The translations under genes and the position numbers were made by a program. A stretch of 64,000 nucleotides of DNA from an uncultured Ignavibacteria bacterium (GTDB taxonomy: Bacteria; Bacteroidota; Ignavibacteria; SZUA-365). Under the pieces are notes generated by a model. It searched no databases. It saw only the letters and a program-made list of their open reading frames with translations, and was not told where the DNA came from. The stretch is taken from contig CAJXVM010000011.1 in assembly GCA_913061095.1 (NCBI GenBank), positions 1 to 64,000 of the forward strand, given 5' to 3'. This document shows, piece by piece, positions 8,705 through 18,686 of this stretch; positions within the stretch are counted from its first letter, which is position 1; every line of letters starts with the position of its first letter.

Positions 8705-11700
8705 TTATTTCGCGAGCAGCATCCGGATCGTGCGCACGATGCCGCGGTATTCGATTCGGCAGAGATAGATCCCTGAGGGATGCTCTCCGGCGGAGAAGAT
8801 CACACGATGCAGACCTGCAGTAAAACGGGCGTCGGCGAGGGTGGAAAGCTCCCGGCCGAATGCGTCGTACACGGCGATGCGCACGTGTCCCGCCGCCGGA
8901 ATGACAAACGGGATGGTGGTTTCCGGATTGAACGGATTCGGGTAGTTCTGGTGCATCGCGAACGTCCGATCCGGAATGCCGCCGCCGATATCCGTGGGTG
9001 TGGTGATCTCGAAGCTGCCCTGGCTGACGTCGAAAATGAGTTCGTCGTCCACATCGGTGATGCGGATCCGGCCCTGCAGCGTGAGCTCCGAGGGAACCGC
9101 CCAGGCGTAGATGCCGGTGCTGGAGACGTTGTCGGCGATCTCGGTCCAGGTCGATCCGTTGTCGCTGCTGTATTCGAGAAGCACGCGCGCCACGTTGACG
9201 CTGGTCCACTGAATACTGAAGGTGGATCCGGCCTCGATCTTTTCGCCGCCGTCGGGCGTGGTGAGCGTGACGGATTTGTTCGGCACGATGCCGAACTGCG
9301 CGTCGCTGATGTCGAATACCGAAGCGTCATCGTAATCACTGATGCGCACATAACAGACGTCGGATGGATGGTTCGGGATCAGCCAGTCCCAGCTGCGTTT
9401 CTCGGCGGGAACCGGACCGGCGATTTCCTCCCACGACTGCATGTCGTCATACGAGTACTCGATGCGCACTTCATCGACGTTGAAGGAGTTCCACGTGATC
9501 AGGCGCGATGTGCCGATGCGCCAGACTTCGGGACCGTTCGGCGTGAGCACTTCGATGTTCGGCGGTCGGCGGATTTCAAATACGCCGTTGCTCATGTCCG
9601 AGACGCCGGTATTGTCTTCGTCCCGCAGCAGCACGTAGCAGGTGTCGGACGGCGTGTCCGGGATATCCCACGCGTATTTCCCGTCACCTGCCGGCACACT
9701 GCGCGCAACATTCACCCAGCTACGCCCGCGGTCGTGCGAGTAATCGATGCGGATGCGCTGCACGCCCCTGCTCGTCCACGTGATGTAGCGCGACGCGCCT
9801 ACATCCCACATTTCACCGCCGTTTGGCGTGACCACGCGGAGCGGTGCGTCGTAGATCTCGAAGACCGCGTCACTGACGTCCTCCGCATGACCGTCGACAT
9901 CCGTCAGCCGCACGAGGCACTGCGTGGATACCACTTCGGGCACGTCCCATATCAGCGTCTGCCGAAATGCCGGGAAGCGCTCGGCGATACGCGTCCAGGA
10001 GAGACCCGCATCCGAACTGAAATCCAGGTTGACATACGAAACGCTCGATGCAGTCCACCGGATATTTTCGCGGGATCCCACCATCCAGCGCTCCCCGCCG
10101 TCCGGCGCGATAAGTACGAGCTCAGGGCGGCGGGAGATTTCAAACATGGCATTTGAGATGTCCGTCAGCGAACCGTCATCGGTCGCCGTCACGCGCACCC
10201 GGCACTGTTTCGATGGCGTGTCGGGGATAACCCAGTCGTGTCTTCCCGCCGAGGCCGGCACCGCCTGCCGCACCACGGCCCAGCTCGCGCCATCGTCGGT
10301 GGAATATTCGAGCGACACTTCCGCGATGCCGCTGGACTGCCAGGAAATGCGGTTCGTATCGCTCACGTACCAGACCTCGCCGCCGTTCGGGCGGATGACG
10401 CGCAGGTCGCGCAGAATGCGGATTTCGAAGTAGCCGTCGCTCACATCCTCGAGCGCGGGGTCCGTAACGTCGCGGATGCGCAGGAGGCAGTCGGTCGACG
10501 GTGTCGACGGCACAGTCCACGCCATCTGTCCGGTCGTCGCGTCAACGGAATCGGCGATGCGCTCCCAGGAGCCGCCGCCGTTGAAGGAATAGTCGATGGT
10601 CAGGAGTGTCGTCGCCGGTGCGTACCACTGGAGCGTGAACGAATTGCCGGCCGTGAGCACTTCTCCGCCATTCGGTTCCACGACGGTGATCTCCGGCGCC
10701 GGCGCTTCGATGGTAAACGCCGCGTCGCTGACGTCCAGCACGGACGGATCATCCTCTGAACGCACGCGCATGAAGCATTCGGTCGACGGCGCGTTCGGCA
10801 CCGTCCACGCATAGCTGCCGGACGCCGCATCCACTCCCGTAGCGGCCTGGTTCCACGTCGCCCCGTTGTCGGTGGAGAAGAAGAGGTCCACCTTCCCCGT
10901 AACCGTTCCGCTCCACTGTATCGCCTCGGTGTCACCCACGGTGAACACTTCGCCTCCGTTCGGACGAAGGAGTGTGAGACCCCCGGGCTGCTCGATGGTG
11001 AATACCGCATCGCTCATGTCACTGACGGTCGGATCCACGGCTGAGGAAATCCGGATGCGACACTGCGTCGAAGGTGTCGCAGGGACCGACCACTGGTAGC
11101 TGCCGCCTGATGCGGGGACCGAGGAAACAACAGGGAGCCATGACGTTCCGTCATCCGTGGAGTAGTCGATTGCGACCGTACTGATGTTGTCCGATGTCCA
11201 CGTTACCGTCTGCGTCGTACCGACAACCCACGTTTCACCGCCGTTCGGTTCCGTTACCTCTATACCTGGCGTTGCGACGTGATCCTCGAATTCGAGGAAC
11301 CATATTTCTTTTGATGAAGGATATGTGTGATCGAGATTATAATGCAGGCCAAATGCGATAAGCCTCTTGCGTGCGGTGTCACTGAACACCCTTGCTGCGA
11401 GGAACGGCTGCGGTTTGGGCTGCTCAACCGGCAGAAGATTGTAGTTCTGCGGCGCGGTTGATGAAAACGTATATGCCTCATTGGTATACGACGCCGAAGG
11501 ATTACCTCGTGAATCTACCAGCCGCCCCCCCACTGTATAGAAATCACCTCTATATCGTACGAGGTAATTGTTCGCCCAGTAGCGCGTATGGGATGTGTCG
11601 AGGAGCTTTGTCCACTTGCCGTTAGATACTGTGTAGGAGTAGATACCGTTGTTATTGAAATTACCTGCTCCGTTCCCTCCTATCATGAAAAAGGCGTCCA

Positions 11701-13603
11701 TAGAAGGCTCATAGGCGAGGGATGCTCCTGCTGTCGGCGGTGGGATATCTCCTGAAGCGGGTAAGGACACCCATTTGCTTGTACTGTAATCAAAGTATCG
11801 AAGAACATTTTTAAAGGAACCACCACCATACCCACCAAAGGTAACAATTCTGTCTCGTTTGGTATCATGGGCAATGCCACCAGCATACGCATCGGTGATC
11901 CGCGCCGACGTAAGTTCGTTCCACTGCAGTGAAGCCAAATCCAACTCCGCAGTCATATAATAACCGCTGTGCCACATGATCAGACGATTGTTTGCATTAT
12001 CAAAATGCAGACCGTAACTGTCTCGTGGATGCTCATCAATCCACGCGGGCTGATTGGTTGTCGATGTGCTGCTCCAGACACCTGTCGATAAATCCAATGA
12101 CCATAACGTGCCATTTGATCTCTGGATCAGATGGATTGTATTGGCAGCTTCATCGAACACCGGGACGGTCACTCCCGAGGGATATCCCAGGCCGGTCATC
12201 GGCGGATCATTTGATGTAGAGAGCTGTCTCCATTTGGGATACTTTCCTGTTGATCCACCGCTGACATCGCATCTCCAGAGATCACTGCGAACGTAGTTCG
12301 CACCATTTTCATATCCCCACGCACCGAATGTGATGATCTCATCCGGCCCGGTTTCCCAAGCCCATTTGATACGCCGTGGGGTCGGACAATTTGACGGACT
12401 TGGAATGCCAACCGTTCCATAGCTCCCGGGTTGATTTATCCCCTGCTGTCCGTGCATCCAGACCCACTGGTTTGTCGAACGGTCAAATTTCCAGGTATCA
12501 TTGAATGTTCCATTGAATACACCTGGAATATTCAGACAGCCTCCGAACATCCAGAAATCGCCCCTGCTGTCGACCCATGCAGGTGACCAGTATCGCCCGC
12601 CGGGCGTATTCCCGGCGGCAGCAACCCCCTTGTTCCCATAGGAAGCGCTTTCGTCGACATCTTTTGATCCGGCAATCCAGGTCCATTCTTCAGTCACCGG
12701 ATTGAAACGCCACATATCGCTGACATTTCCCTGCTGACCGCTTGCATTGATCCCGCGTCCTCCGTACAGCCAGAGATTGCCACTCTCATCAACCCACGTC
12801 GCCGGATTTCTCCGCGAACTGGGAAGGTAGGATGATGAAGACTGGCCTTTTGTGCCATAAGTACCCGTATGATTTTTCGTGTTCGTTCCGCCCACCCAGC
12901 GCCACTGCATCAGCGTCGTGTTGAATTGCCACATTGTGTTGTAGTGCTCCCCTTCGAAACCTCCTGCGAAGAGCCAGATATTATCATTTTGGTCAATCCA
13001 TATTGCCGGATACGGCAGTGCTGGCGGCTTATTCGCAGCGTCATAAACTCCTTTTGTCCCCAGCACGGCAGGCTGCTTTACCTTTTTATGACCCTTCACA
13101 TAATGCCAGAACCCAGAATTCAGATCCAGGTACCAGAGATCACCGAGAGTGCCAAATCGTCCATCTTCATCATACCCGGCGCCACCATAGAACCAAAGCC
13201 TCCCCTGTGAATCTGTTACTGTCATGCAGCTTTCTCGGGATCCGGGGTGAATATCCGCAGGATTCGACGCCGAATAGACACTACGAACGCCTGTTGCATT
13301 CGGTCCGGACAACCAGCGCCACTGCATCGTCGCGGGATCCAATTCCCAAACATCAGCATACCGCTTCACACGATGATCGAGTCCACCATAAAGAATCAGC
13401 CTCCCATCCCTTGCCGTCCACATCGCCGGTGCGGTTCGTGCACCAGGTGTGTTCGCCGGTGCATACACCCCTTTTGTGCCATGAACAGCAGTCTCACTGT
13501 GCTGGTTGGATCCTCCAACCCACGTCCACTCCTGTGCAGACAGACGAGAGGACAGCAGAATAAACGGAAGAATAAGCAAGAATCGCGCGTACCTGAGCAG
13601 CAT
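8705..13603 (-). CDS. T9SS-secreted giant protein: two kelch propellers plus eight Ig-like repeats
   Basis: 1632 residues. A signal peptide (1-23, ending SRLSAQ) is followed by six kelch-type blades (about 24-450; each carries W-x-W..GG..GTKGV and a (L/F)(W/I)xx(Y/F)GG strand). A second kelch propeller (about 455-780) is homologous to the divergent neighbour. Eight ~93-residue Ig/FN-like repeats follow (about 780-1530), each starting PNGGExW and ending DxSDxxFEI. The type A T9SS sorting domain (about 1545-1632) begins NYPNPFNPET. Known of such domains: proteins cross the outer membrane by T9SS and are attached or released at the surface. The kelch/Ig build suggests an adhesive or carbohydrate- or protein-binding surface protein; the ligand is unknown. 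Start chosen at the ATG directly before the signal peptide. It diverges from the 13812 gene across a 208-base shared upstream region. Confidence 0.93.
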   Translation of the reverse strand: MLLRYARFLLILPFILLSSRLSAQEWTWVGGSNQHSETAVHGTKGVYAPANTPGARTAPAMWTARDGRLILYGGLDHRVKRYADVWELDPATMQWRWLSGPNATGVRSVYSASNPADIHPGSRESCMTVTDSQGRLWFYGGAGYDEDGRFGTLGDLWYLDLNSGFWHYVKGHKKVKQPAVLGTKGVYDAANKPPALPYPAIWIDQNDNIWLFAGGFEGEHYNTMWQFNTTLMQWRWVGGTNTKNHTGTYGTKGQSSSSYLPSSRRNPATWVDESGNLWLYGGRGINASGQQGNVSDMWRFNPVTEEWTWIAGSKDVDESASYGNKGVAAAGNTPGGRYWSPAWVDSRGDFWMFGGCLNIPGVFNGTFNDTWKFDRSTNQWVWMHGQQGINQPGSYGTVGIPSPSNCPTPRRIKWAWETGPDEIITFGAWGYENGANYVRSDLWRCDVSGGSTGKYPKWRQLSTSNDPPMTGLGYPSGVTVPVFDEAANTIHLIQRSNGTLWSLDLSTGVWSSTSTTNQPAWIDEHPRDSYGLHFDNANNRLIMWHSGYYMTAELDLASLQWNELTSARITDAYAGGIAHDTKRDRIVTFGGYGGGSFKNVLRYFDYSTSKWVSLPASGDIPPPTAGASLAYEPSMDAFFMIGGNGAGNFNNNGIYSYTVSNGKWTKLLDTSHTRYWANNYLVRYRGDFYTVGGRLVDSRGNPSASYTNEAYTFSSTAPQNYNLLPVEQPKPQPFLAARVFSDTARKRLIAFGLHYNLDHTYPSSKEIWFLEFEDHVATPGIEVTEPNGGETWVVGTTQTVTWTSDNISTVAIDYSTDDGTSWLPVVSSVPASGGSYQWSVPATPSTQCRIRISSAVDPTVSDMSDAVFTIEQPGGLTLLRPNGGEVFTVGDTEAIQWSGTVTGKVDLFFSTDNGATWNQAATGVDAASGSYAWTVPNAPSTECFMRVRSEDDPSVLDVSDAAFTIEAPAPEITVVEPNGGEVLTAGNSFTLQWYAPATTLLTIDYSFNGGGSWERIADSVDATTGQMAWTVPSTPSTDCLLRIRDVTDPALEDVSDGYFEIRILRDLRVIRPNGGEVWYVSDTNRISWQSSGIAEVSLEYSTDDGASWAVVRQAVPASAGRHDWVIPDTPSKQCRVRVTATDDGSLTDISNAMFEISRRPELVLIAPDGGERWMVGSRENIRWTASSVSYVNLDFSSDAGLSWTRIAERFPAFRQTLIWDVPEVVSTQCLVRLTDVDGHAEDVSDAVFEIYDAPLRVVTPNGGEMWDVGASRYITWTSRGVQRIRIDYSHDRGRSWVNVARSVPAGDGKYAWDIPDTPSDTCYVLLRDEDNTGVSDMSNGVFEIRRPPNIEVLTPNGPEVWRIGTSRLITWNSFNVDEVRIEYSYDDMQSWEEIAGPVPAEKRSWDWLIPNHPSDVCYVRISDYDDASVFDISDAQFGIVPNKSVTLTTPDGGEKIEAGSTFSIQWTSVNVARVLLEYSSDNGSTWTEIADNVSSTGIYAWAVPSELTLQGRIRITDVDDELIFDVSQGSFEITTPTDIGGGIPDRTFAMHQNYPNPFNPETTIPFVIPAAGHVRIAVYDAFGRELSTLADARFTAGLHRVIFSAGEHPSGIYLCRIEYRGIVRTIRMLLAK

Positions 13604-13811
13604 CGTTTACCTCATTGCTTTGTGGAGGAGGCAGCCGGCCTGTTGTGACGGTTTCACCGTCATCTACCGGACGGAAGAGTTGTTTCCCTCTATTATTGCG
13701 GACAAAAAGAGCTTCTGGTGAAAAATGATCTCCGCAACTTTCACCAAAAGCGTGATCTGTCTGCAATAGAGCACTGTCCATCGAATCAATCTTGAGAGGA
13801 GGATCATATCC

Positions 13812-16646
13812 ATGCGCACTTTCTACCGTTTCAGTCTCGCAGTGGCATTCTTCGTGCTCACTGTTTTCACAGCTCATGCACAGAACCACGTGCTTGTGCT
13901 CGACGGCAACGACAACATCGATCTCCCGGAAACGGCAACCATGGCGTCGCCTTCATCGGCGATCACAATGGAGGCACTGCTGTACCTGGAGTCCTACCAG
14001 GACGGAAACATCATCGCGTCGGGGAATCAGAACGACTACAGTTTTGCCGTCCGGACGGACAAAAAGCTCTATGTGCACCTGTATGGCGTATCGACGGGAA
14101 CGACCGAGTTCGTCGGGCAGCATCCGCTGGCGCTGCATGTGTGGCATCACGTTGCGTTCACGTTTGACGGCACACACGGACGCTTCTACATCAATGGCGT
14201 GCTCGATGCCGAAATCGCACGTTCAGGCAGCATACAGACATCGCCGCAGTCCGAGCACTACTCCATCGGCAGCACGTTCTACAACGGCTCGTACAATTTC
14301 TTCACGCACGGGAAACTCGACGAGGTGCGGCTGTGGGATGTTGCGCGCTCGCAGGCGCAGATCCAGGCGAACATGTGCGCCGCCCTTGGCGCGAACGACA
14401 GGAACGGACTGCTCGGCTACTGGCAGTTCGAATCCGCCTATGCGGATGCATCGGGAAACGCCAACCACGGCATCCCCGTCGGCAATGCCTCAATCGCCGC
14501 CGAGGATGTGGATGTCTGCTCCTCTCCTGTCTGGCGGCAGCTTGCCACGACGAACGATCCTCCGGGAAGCGGGTTCGGTTATCCGACCGGCTATTCCGTC
14601 CCGGTTTTTGATGCTGCATCGAATGTCATCATGATTGTGAATCAGGCAAACGGCTATCTGTATACGCTCGACCTGCAGACTGGGGACTGGACGGAGACTG
14701 TAACGACCAACCGACCGGGCTGGCTGAACTGGGTGAATGGCGATCCCAATGGTCTGCATTTCGATACGCAGCGGAATAAGCTGTACTGCTGGCATTCGGG
14801 ATTCTTTTACACTGCAAGTCTTGATCTTGCCACCCACCAATGGTCGACGCTGACGACAGTGAAAGCAGATGATGCGTTTGCTAGCGGACTGACCTACGAC
14901 AGCAAACGAGATCGCATGGTGAGCTTCGGCGGTTACGGAATGTGGAGCTACAAGAACAGGCTGCGCTACTACGACAAAAGCCTGAATACGTGGTCGAACT
15001 ACCCGGCATCAGGCAGTGTGCCTGGACCCAGCACCGCGAATTCCATCGTGTACGAACCCGGTATGGACAAGGTGTTCATGGTCGGGGGCCATTCAAACAA
15101 CGACTGTGATATCCCCGGTATCTATTCCTACGATCTGACCACGCAGACATGGACCAAGCACCTCGATCCCGATCCCACACATCATCACGGTTGGAATAAC
15201 CTTTCCTTCATGGACGGCAGCATGTATGCGGCAGGGGGCAGAATTCTGGGCTGCGGATTCCCGACACGACCGAATGCCGCATCATACACGAATGACGTCT
15301 TTACATTCAGCAGCAGCGGACCATATCAATTCGATGTCCTGCAGGTTTCCGGTATGCGCCCCGAACCCTTCGATCCGGTGCGCGTTTTTGCCGATCCGCA
15401 GCGAAGCCGACTGATTGTTTTTGGTCCCCGCTACAACCTCCACATCGGCAGCCCGACCACGAAGGAAGTCTGGTTCCTCGAATGGGATGTCGATCCCATC
15501 GCGGATGCCGGTCCCGATCAGACAGTCGAATGTACCGCGGAGACGAAGACGAATGTGCTGCTCGACGGAAGCGGCTCCTCGGACCCGAACAACATCACGC
15601 TCACATACGAATGGTCACTCAACGGCAGTACGATTGCCGGTCCGACCTCGAATGCCTCATCGGTTGTGAGTCTTCCGGTCGGTGTACATACAGTTACGCT
15701 CACGGTAACAAATGGATCGAATCATTCAGCAACGGACGACGTCGTCATCACAATCGAAGACAATACCCCGCCGAGCATCGGTCCGCTCGCCGACGTGACC
15801 GTGCCCACCGATCCCGGTGTCTGCACGCGCAGTACTGCCACGCTGTCGCTTACCCCTCCGGCGGTTACGGACCTCTGTTCGTCTGCGATCACGCTGACAA
15901 ACGACGCACCGGCTGTGTTTCCGCTCGGAAGCACGACGGTGACGTGGACCGCCACCGACGGGTATGGCAACATATCATCTGTACAGCAGCTGGTGACCAT
16001 CATCGATGACACTCCGCCGCAGATTGCGGTTACACTTTCGCCCGGCATGCTCTGGCCCCCGAATCACAAGATGAAGACGATCAGCGCCGTTGTAACGGTC
16101 TCGGACAACTGCACCGCGACATATACCCTGCATTCCATTACCAGCAACGAGCCGGACAACGGCCTCGGCGACGGCGATACTGAGAACGACATCCAGGGGG
16201 CTGTGTACGACACGGACGACCTTTCGTTCTCGCTGCGCGCGGAGCGCTCCGGCCTCGGCAGCGGGCGCGTATACACGATCGTCTACCGGGCGGTGGACGG
16301 CAGCAGCAACGAGAGCTTCGCACAGGTGACGGTGACAGTGCCGCATGCCATGAACAAGGATGATGCCCCGATTGCCGGAGAGGCAGCACTGCGGCTCGAA
16401 CAGAATTATCCGAATCCATTCAATCCCTCCACCCTCATCAGCTACACTGTACCTGAACGCGGCCACGTGCACCTGAGCGTGCATGATCTCCTTGGACGAA
16501 GCGTACTGACTCTGGTCGATCAGGTGCAGAAGTCAGGTACATATCATGAGCCTCTGTCCCTGCACGATCAGCCGAGCGGAACCTACATATACCGACTCGA
16601 CTGGAACGGCCAGACCCTGATGCGGCAGATGGTATTGAAGAAGTAA
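13812..16646 (+). CDS. T9SS-secreted LamG/kelch/PKD/HYR protein
   Basis: 944 residues. Signal peptide (1-23, FTAHAQ), then a LamG/concanavalin-like jelly-roll (about 25-235; VWHHVAFTFDG and GKLDEVRLWD motifs). A kelch propeller (about 240-560) is clearly paralogous to the second propeller of the divergent 8705-13603 protein. A PKD domain (about 562-650, starting IADAGPDQTVEC) follows, then an HYR-like domain (about 653-730) and a module beginning with MLWPPNHKM (about 740-855) that recurs in the subtilisin at 42586. The type A T9SS domain NYPNPFNPS starts near 861. The ATG at 13812 follows GAGGAGG. LamG and PKD/HYR modules are common in extracellular glycan-binding and adhesive proteins, so a surface binding role is likely; no catalytic residues are evident. 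A strong terminator follows the stop. Confidence 0.93.
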   Translation: MRTFYRFSLAVAFFVLTVFTAHAQNHVLVLDGNDNIDLPETATMASPSSAITMEALLYLESYQDGNIIASGNQNDYSFAVRTDKKLYVHLYGVSTGTTEFVGQHPLALHVWHHVAFTFDGTHGRFYINGVLDAEIARSGSIQTSPQSEHYSIGSTFYNGSYNFFTHGKLDEVRLWDVARSQAQIQANMCAALGANDRNGLLGYWQFESAYADASGNANHGIPVGNASIAAEDVDVCSSPVWRQLATTNDPPGSGFGYPTGYSVPVFDAASNVIMIVNQANGYLYTLDLQTGDWTETVTTNRPGWLNWVNGDPNGLHFDTQRNKLYCWHSGFFYTASLDLATHQWSTLTTVKADDAFASGLTYDSKRDRMVSFGGYGMWSYKNRLRYYDKSLNTWSNYPASGSVPGPSTANSIVYEPGMDKVFMVGGHSNNDCDIPGIYSYDLTTQTWTKHLDPDPTHHHGWNNLSFMDGSMYAAGGRILGCGFPTRPNAASYTNDVFTFSSSGPYQFDVLQVSGMRPEPFDPVRVFADPQRSRLIVFGPRYNLHIGSPTTKEVWFLEWDVDPIADAGPDQTVECTAETKTNVLLDGSGSSDPNNITLTYEWSLNGSTIAGPTSNASSVVSLPVGVHTVTLTVTNGSNHSATDDVVITIEDNTPPSIGPLADVTVPTDPGVCTRSTATLSLTPPAVTDLCSSAITLTNDAPAVFPLGSTTVTWTATDGYGNISSVQQLVTIIDDTPPQIAVTLSPGMLWPPNHKMKTISAVVTVSDNCTATYTLHSITSNEPDNGLGDGDTENDIQGAVYDTDDLSFSLRAERSGLGSGRVYTIVYRAVDGSSNESFAQVTVTVPHAMNKDDAPIAGEAALRLEQNYPNPFNPSTLISYTVPERGHVHLSVHDLLGRSVLTLVDQVQKSGTYHEPLSLHDQPSGTYIYRLDWNGQTLMRQMVLKK

Positions 16647-16678
16647 TTCCTTTCTGTAAACAATCGGCCAAACGCTTT

Positions 16679-16718
16679 GAATGCACAGAACCCCGCTTCG
16701 GCGGGGTTCTGTGCATTC
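16679..16718 (+). terminator. Intrinsic-type hairpin, 18-bp perfect stem with TTCG tetraloop
   Basis: GAATGCACAGAACCCCGC (16679-16696), loop TTCG (16697-16700), perfect complement to 16718. It lies 33 bases after the stop at 16646 and before the promoter of the next gene. The T tract after the stem is short (CTTCATG), but the stem is long and closed by the very stable UUCG loop. Confidence 0.8.
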
Positions 16719-16783
16719 CTTCATGATTCCTCTGCTGACGTCGTTGCATGTGGCAACATTACGGAATATTAATGCTCCTTATC

Positions 16784-16812
16784 TTGATATTCACACCTCC
16801 TTCTACTATAAT
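16784..16812 (+). promoter_or_regulatory. Sigma-70-like promoter TTGATA-N17-TATAAT
   Basis: -35 TTGATA (16784-16789), exactly 17 bases, -10 TATAAT (16807-16812). It lies 45 bases upstream of the transglutaminase-like gene and after the 16679-16718 hairpin, so this gene probably begins a new transcript. Confidence 0.65.
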
Positions 16813-16856
16813 ATGACAAACTTGAGCGCTGTTCCACCGGACATTGGGAGCTCTCA

Positions 16857-18491
16857 ATGGACTCTACTGCAAGCTTCACTGGCCGATCGTGTTTCTATCG
16901 CCTGCTTCTCCTTTCCTCGCTATTGCTTTTCCCTCCCCGGCTCGCGGGACAAGATGTCGCTGATATCTACTTTTACAATCATCAACCGGTCAATCCCGGG
17001 ATTGCATCTGACATCTACAGGGAGGGAGGCGATTTTGTGATTCTGTATCGATTTATCGATCACTACGGCAACCCGCAGATCTTTCAGTTGAACTACCCAG
17101 CTGAGCATACCGTAAGCGCGATCAATCATTACGGCATTCCGCAATCCATGTTCGCGACATATGACAGGCGCGAAGCGGCTCTGCGGCAGGAGATTATCCG
17201 TCGAGGATTCTTCAAAACACAGGGAAACGTCATCACCATCGATCGCGATGCCCTGATCGAATACTACTCGTATGATTTCTGCCGACCCATAGCACGAAAT
17301 ATCGTTTCCGCACTCAAAAAATACGGCAGGGATACACGACGGGACAGAATCGAAATGACGATGAAATTCGTACAGAACATCCCGTACGCTGTTCCGAATT
17401 TCGATGACAATCAGTGGTACTATGGCGGTTACATCCCTCCCCCAATGGTGATGCTTTGCATGCGCGGCGATTGTGATTCCAAAGCAGTCCTTTTCGCTTC
17501 AATACTCGTTCATCTCATCGATGCGAATGACATCATTTTCCTGAGGACGAACAATCACCTGCTCAGTGCGGTGGCTGCCCATGAAACACATGGAATTTAC
17601 ATGAGTCATGCGGGTCGCCGGTATTACCTCGCGGAGACGGCAGGCCCCGCGCTGTTCTCACTCGGCCAGAGAGGACGTTATTACCGCCGCGGCTACTACA
17701 TTGAAGAACTCAATGTCAGCAGCAGCAATCTGAGGAATCCGATTCCACTGTCGACTTCGGGAAGCATAGCGTCCAATTCTCGGAGCGGCTATTCTCCTTC
17801 CTCGTATTCAGGAAATGGATATTCATCATCTTCACATACGACAAACCCTCGATACGGAGCTGGGAACAGGTCATCACGTTCCTCTTCAGGCGGGGTAACG
17901 GGCAGTTCCGGCAGCGGCGTTCGCAACCATGATGACTTCGAGTGGGAGCGACGCGGTTCCGAAAGCATGTTTGCTGTCAACGTCTCTACGTTCTTCAAAC
18001 TCGGAGGCGGAGTAAGCTATTACCAGGGTGATGTTTCCGGAGGAATTGAGGAATTCATCGATTCGTATCCGGCATATGTGGCCACCGCATCCTTCGGCAT
18101 CCCCCTTTCAAACCATCACTACCTCACGTTCAACGGGATGGCGGGACTACCCGATGCGGGTTCCGTCGCTGCTCAGCAGTATTTTCATACTGGCGTGCTG
18201 ATACAGGCATCAGATCTCGACAAGAGCGTCTTCTGGGAAGCCGAGGCCGGACTGCTGCTCTGGCGCTTCCTGCGCGCTTCAGTCGGTTACGGTCAGCAGG
18301 AAATCGTTACTCATGCAACCGCCCGCTCACCTGAGCAGAGAGCTCAGCTCGAATACTATTGCGCTACCGCAGGCATCGTACTCAATCTTGGCGGTTTCAG
18401 CATCGATCTCGGCATCACCGCATTCGACGGTCGAGATTATTCCCGCATGGGAGCGCGTGTCCACGGCGGATTGAGCTTCTATCTCTGGTAA
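16857..18491 (+). CDS. Transglutaminase-like domain fused to an outer-membrane beta-barrel-like domain
   Basis: 544 residues. Hydrophobic signal sequence (about 12-32, ending RLAGQ). Residues ~100-275 look like a transglutaminase/papain-fold domain: GDCDSK with candidate nucleophile C206, NNHLLS with H234, and a possible acidic third residue near E260 in YYLAETAG. A serine/glycine/tyrosine-rich low-complexity linker spans ~280-355. The C-terminal ~190 residues are alternating beta strands ending in the aromatic FYLW, the usual signature of an outer-membrane barrel. Inferred: a periplasmic or surface cysteine-protease- or amidase-like domain tethered to the outer membrane. It sits just upstream of the FHA/kinase operon in the same low-GC stretch, but a separate promoter lies between them, so a shared function is only a possibility. 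The exact enzyme activity cannot be read from sequence. Confidence 0.75.
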   Translation: MDSTASFTGRSCFYRLLLLSSLLLFPPRLAGQDVADIYFYNHQPVNPGIASDIYREGGDFVILYRFIDHYGNPQIFQLNYPAEHTVSAINHYGIPQSMFATYDRREAALRQEIIRRGFFKTQGNVITIDRDALIEYYSYDFCRPIARNIVSALKKYGRDTRRDRIEMTMKFVQNIPYAVPNFDDNQWYYGGYIPPPMVMLCMRGDCDSKAVLFASILVHLIDANDIIFLRTNNHLLSAVAAHETHGIYMSHAGRRYYLAETAGPALFSLGQRGRYYRRGYYIEELNVSSSNLRNPIPLSTSGSIASNSRSGYSPSSYSGNGYSSSSHTTNPRYGAGNRSSRSSSGGVTGSSGSGVRNHDDFEWERRGSESMFAVNVSTFFKLGGGVSYYQGDVSGGIEEFIDSYPAYVATASFGIPLSNHHYLTFNGMAGLPDAGSVAAQQYFHTGVLIQASDLDKSVFWEAEAGLLLWRFLRASVGYGQQEIVTHATARSPEQRAQLEYYCATAGIVLNLGGFSIDLGITAFDGRDYSRMGARVHGGLSFYLW

Positions 18492-18595
18492 GATGGCCCA
18501 GTGCATTTCTCCGCCCCGACATATGTCCGCCTGCCGAGCAAGCCGAGATGATCCACAAGCGTCCTGTCACGCCTGCTTCATGAAAGTCTGGCGTA

Positions 18596-18624
18596 TTGCA
18601 TCGATCTTCAAGACAATGTACATT
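18596..18624 (+). promoter_or_regulatory. Sigma-70-like promoter of the FHA/kinase operon
   Basis: -35 TTGCAT (18596-18601), 17-base spacer, -10 TACATT (18619-18624), 63 bases upstream of the first operon ATG at 18687. No other candidate was seen inside the tightly packed six genes that follow. Confidence 0.55.
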
Positions 18625-18686
18625 TCCTCTACAAATAGCCGCCGGAATGCGTGCCGAAAGCTGTATACTGATGAGGAGGATCATTG

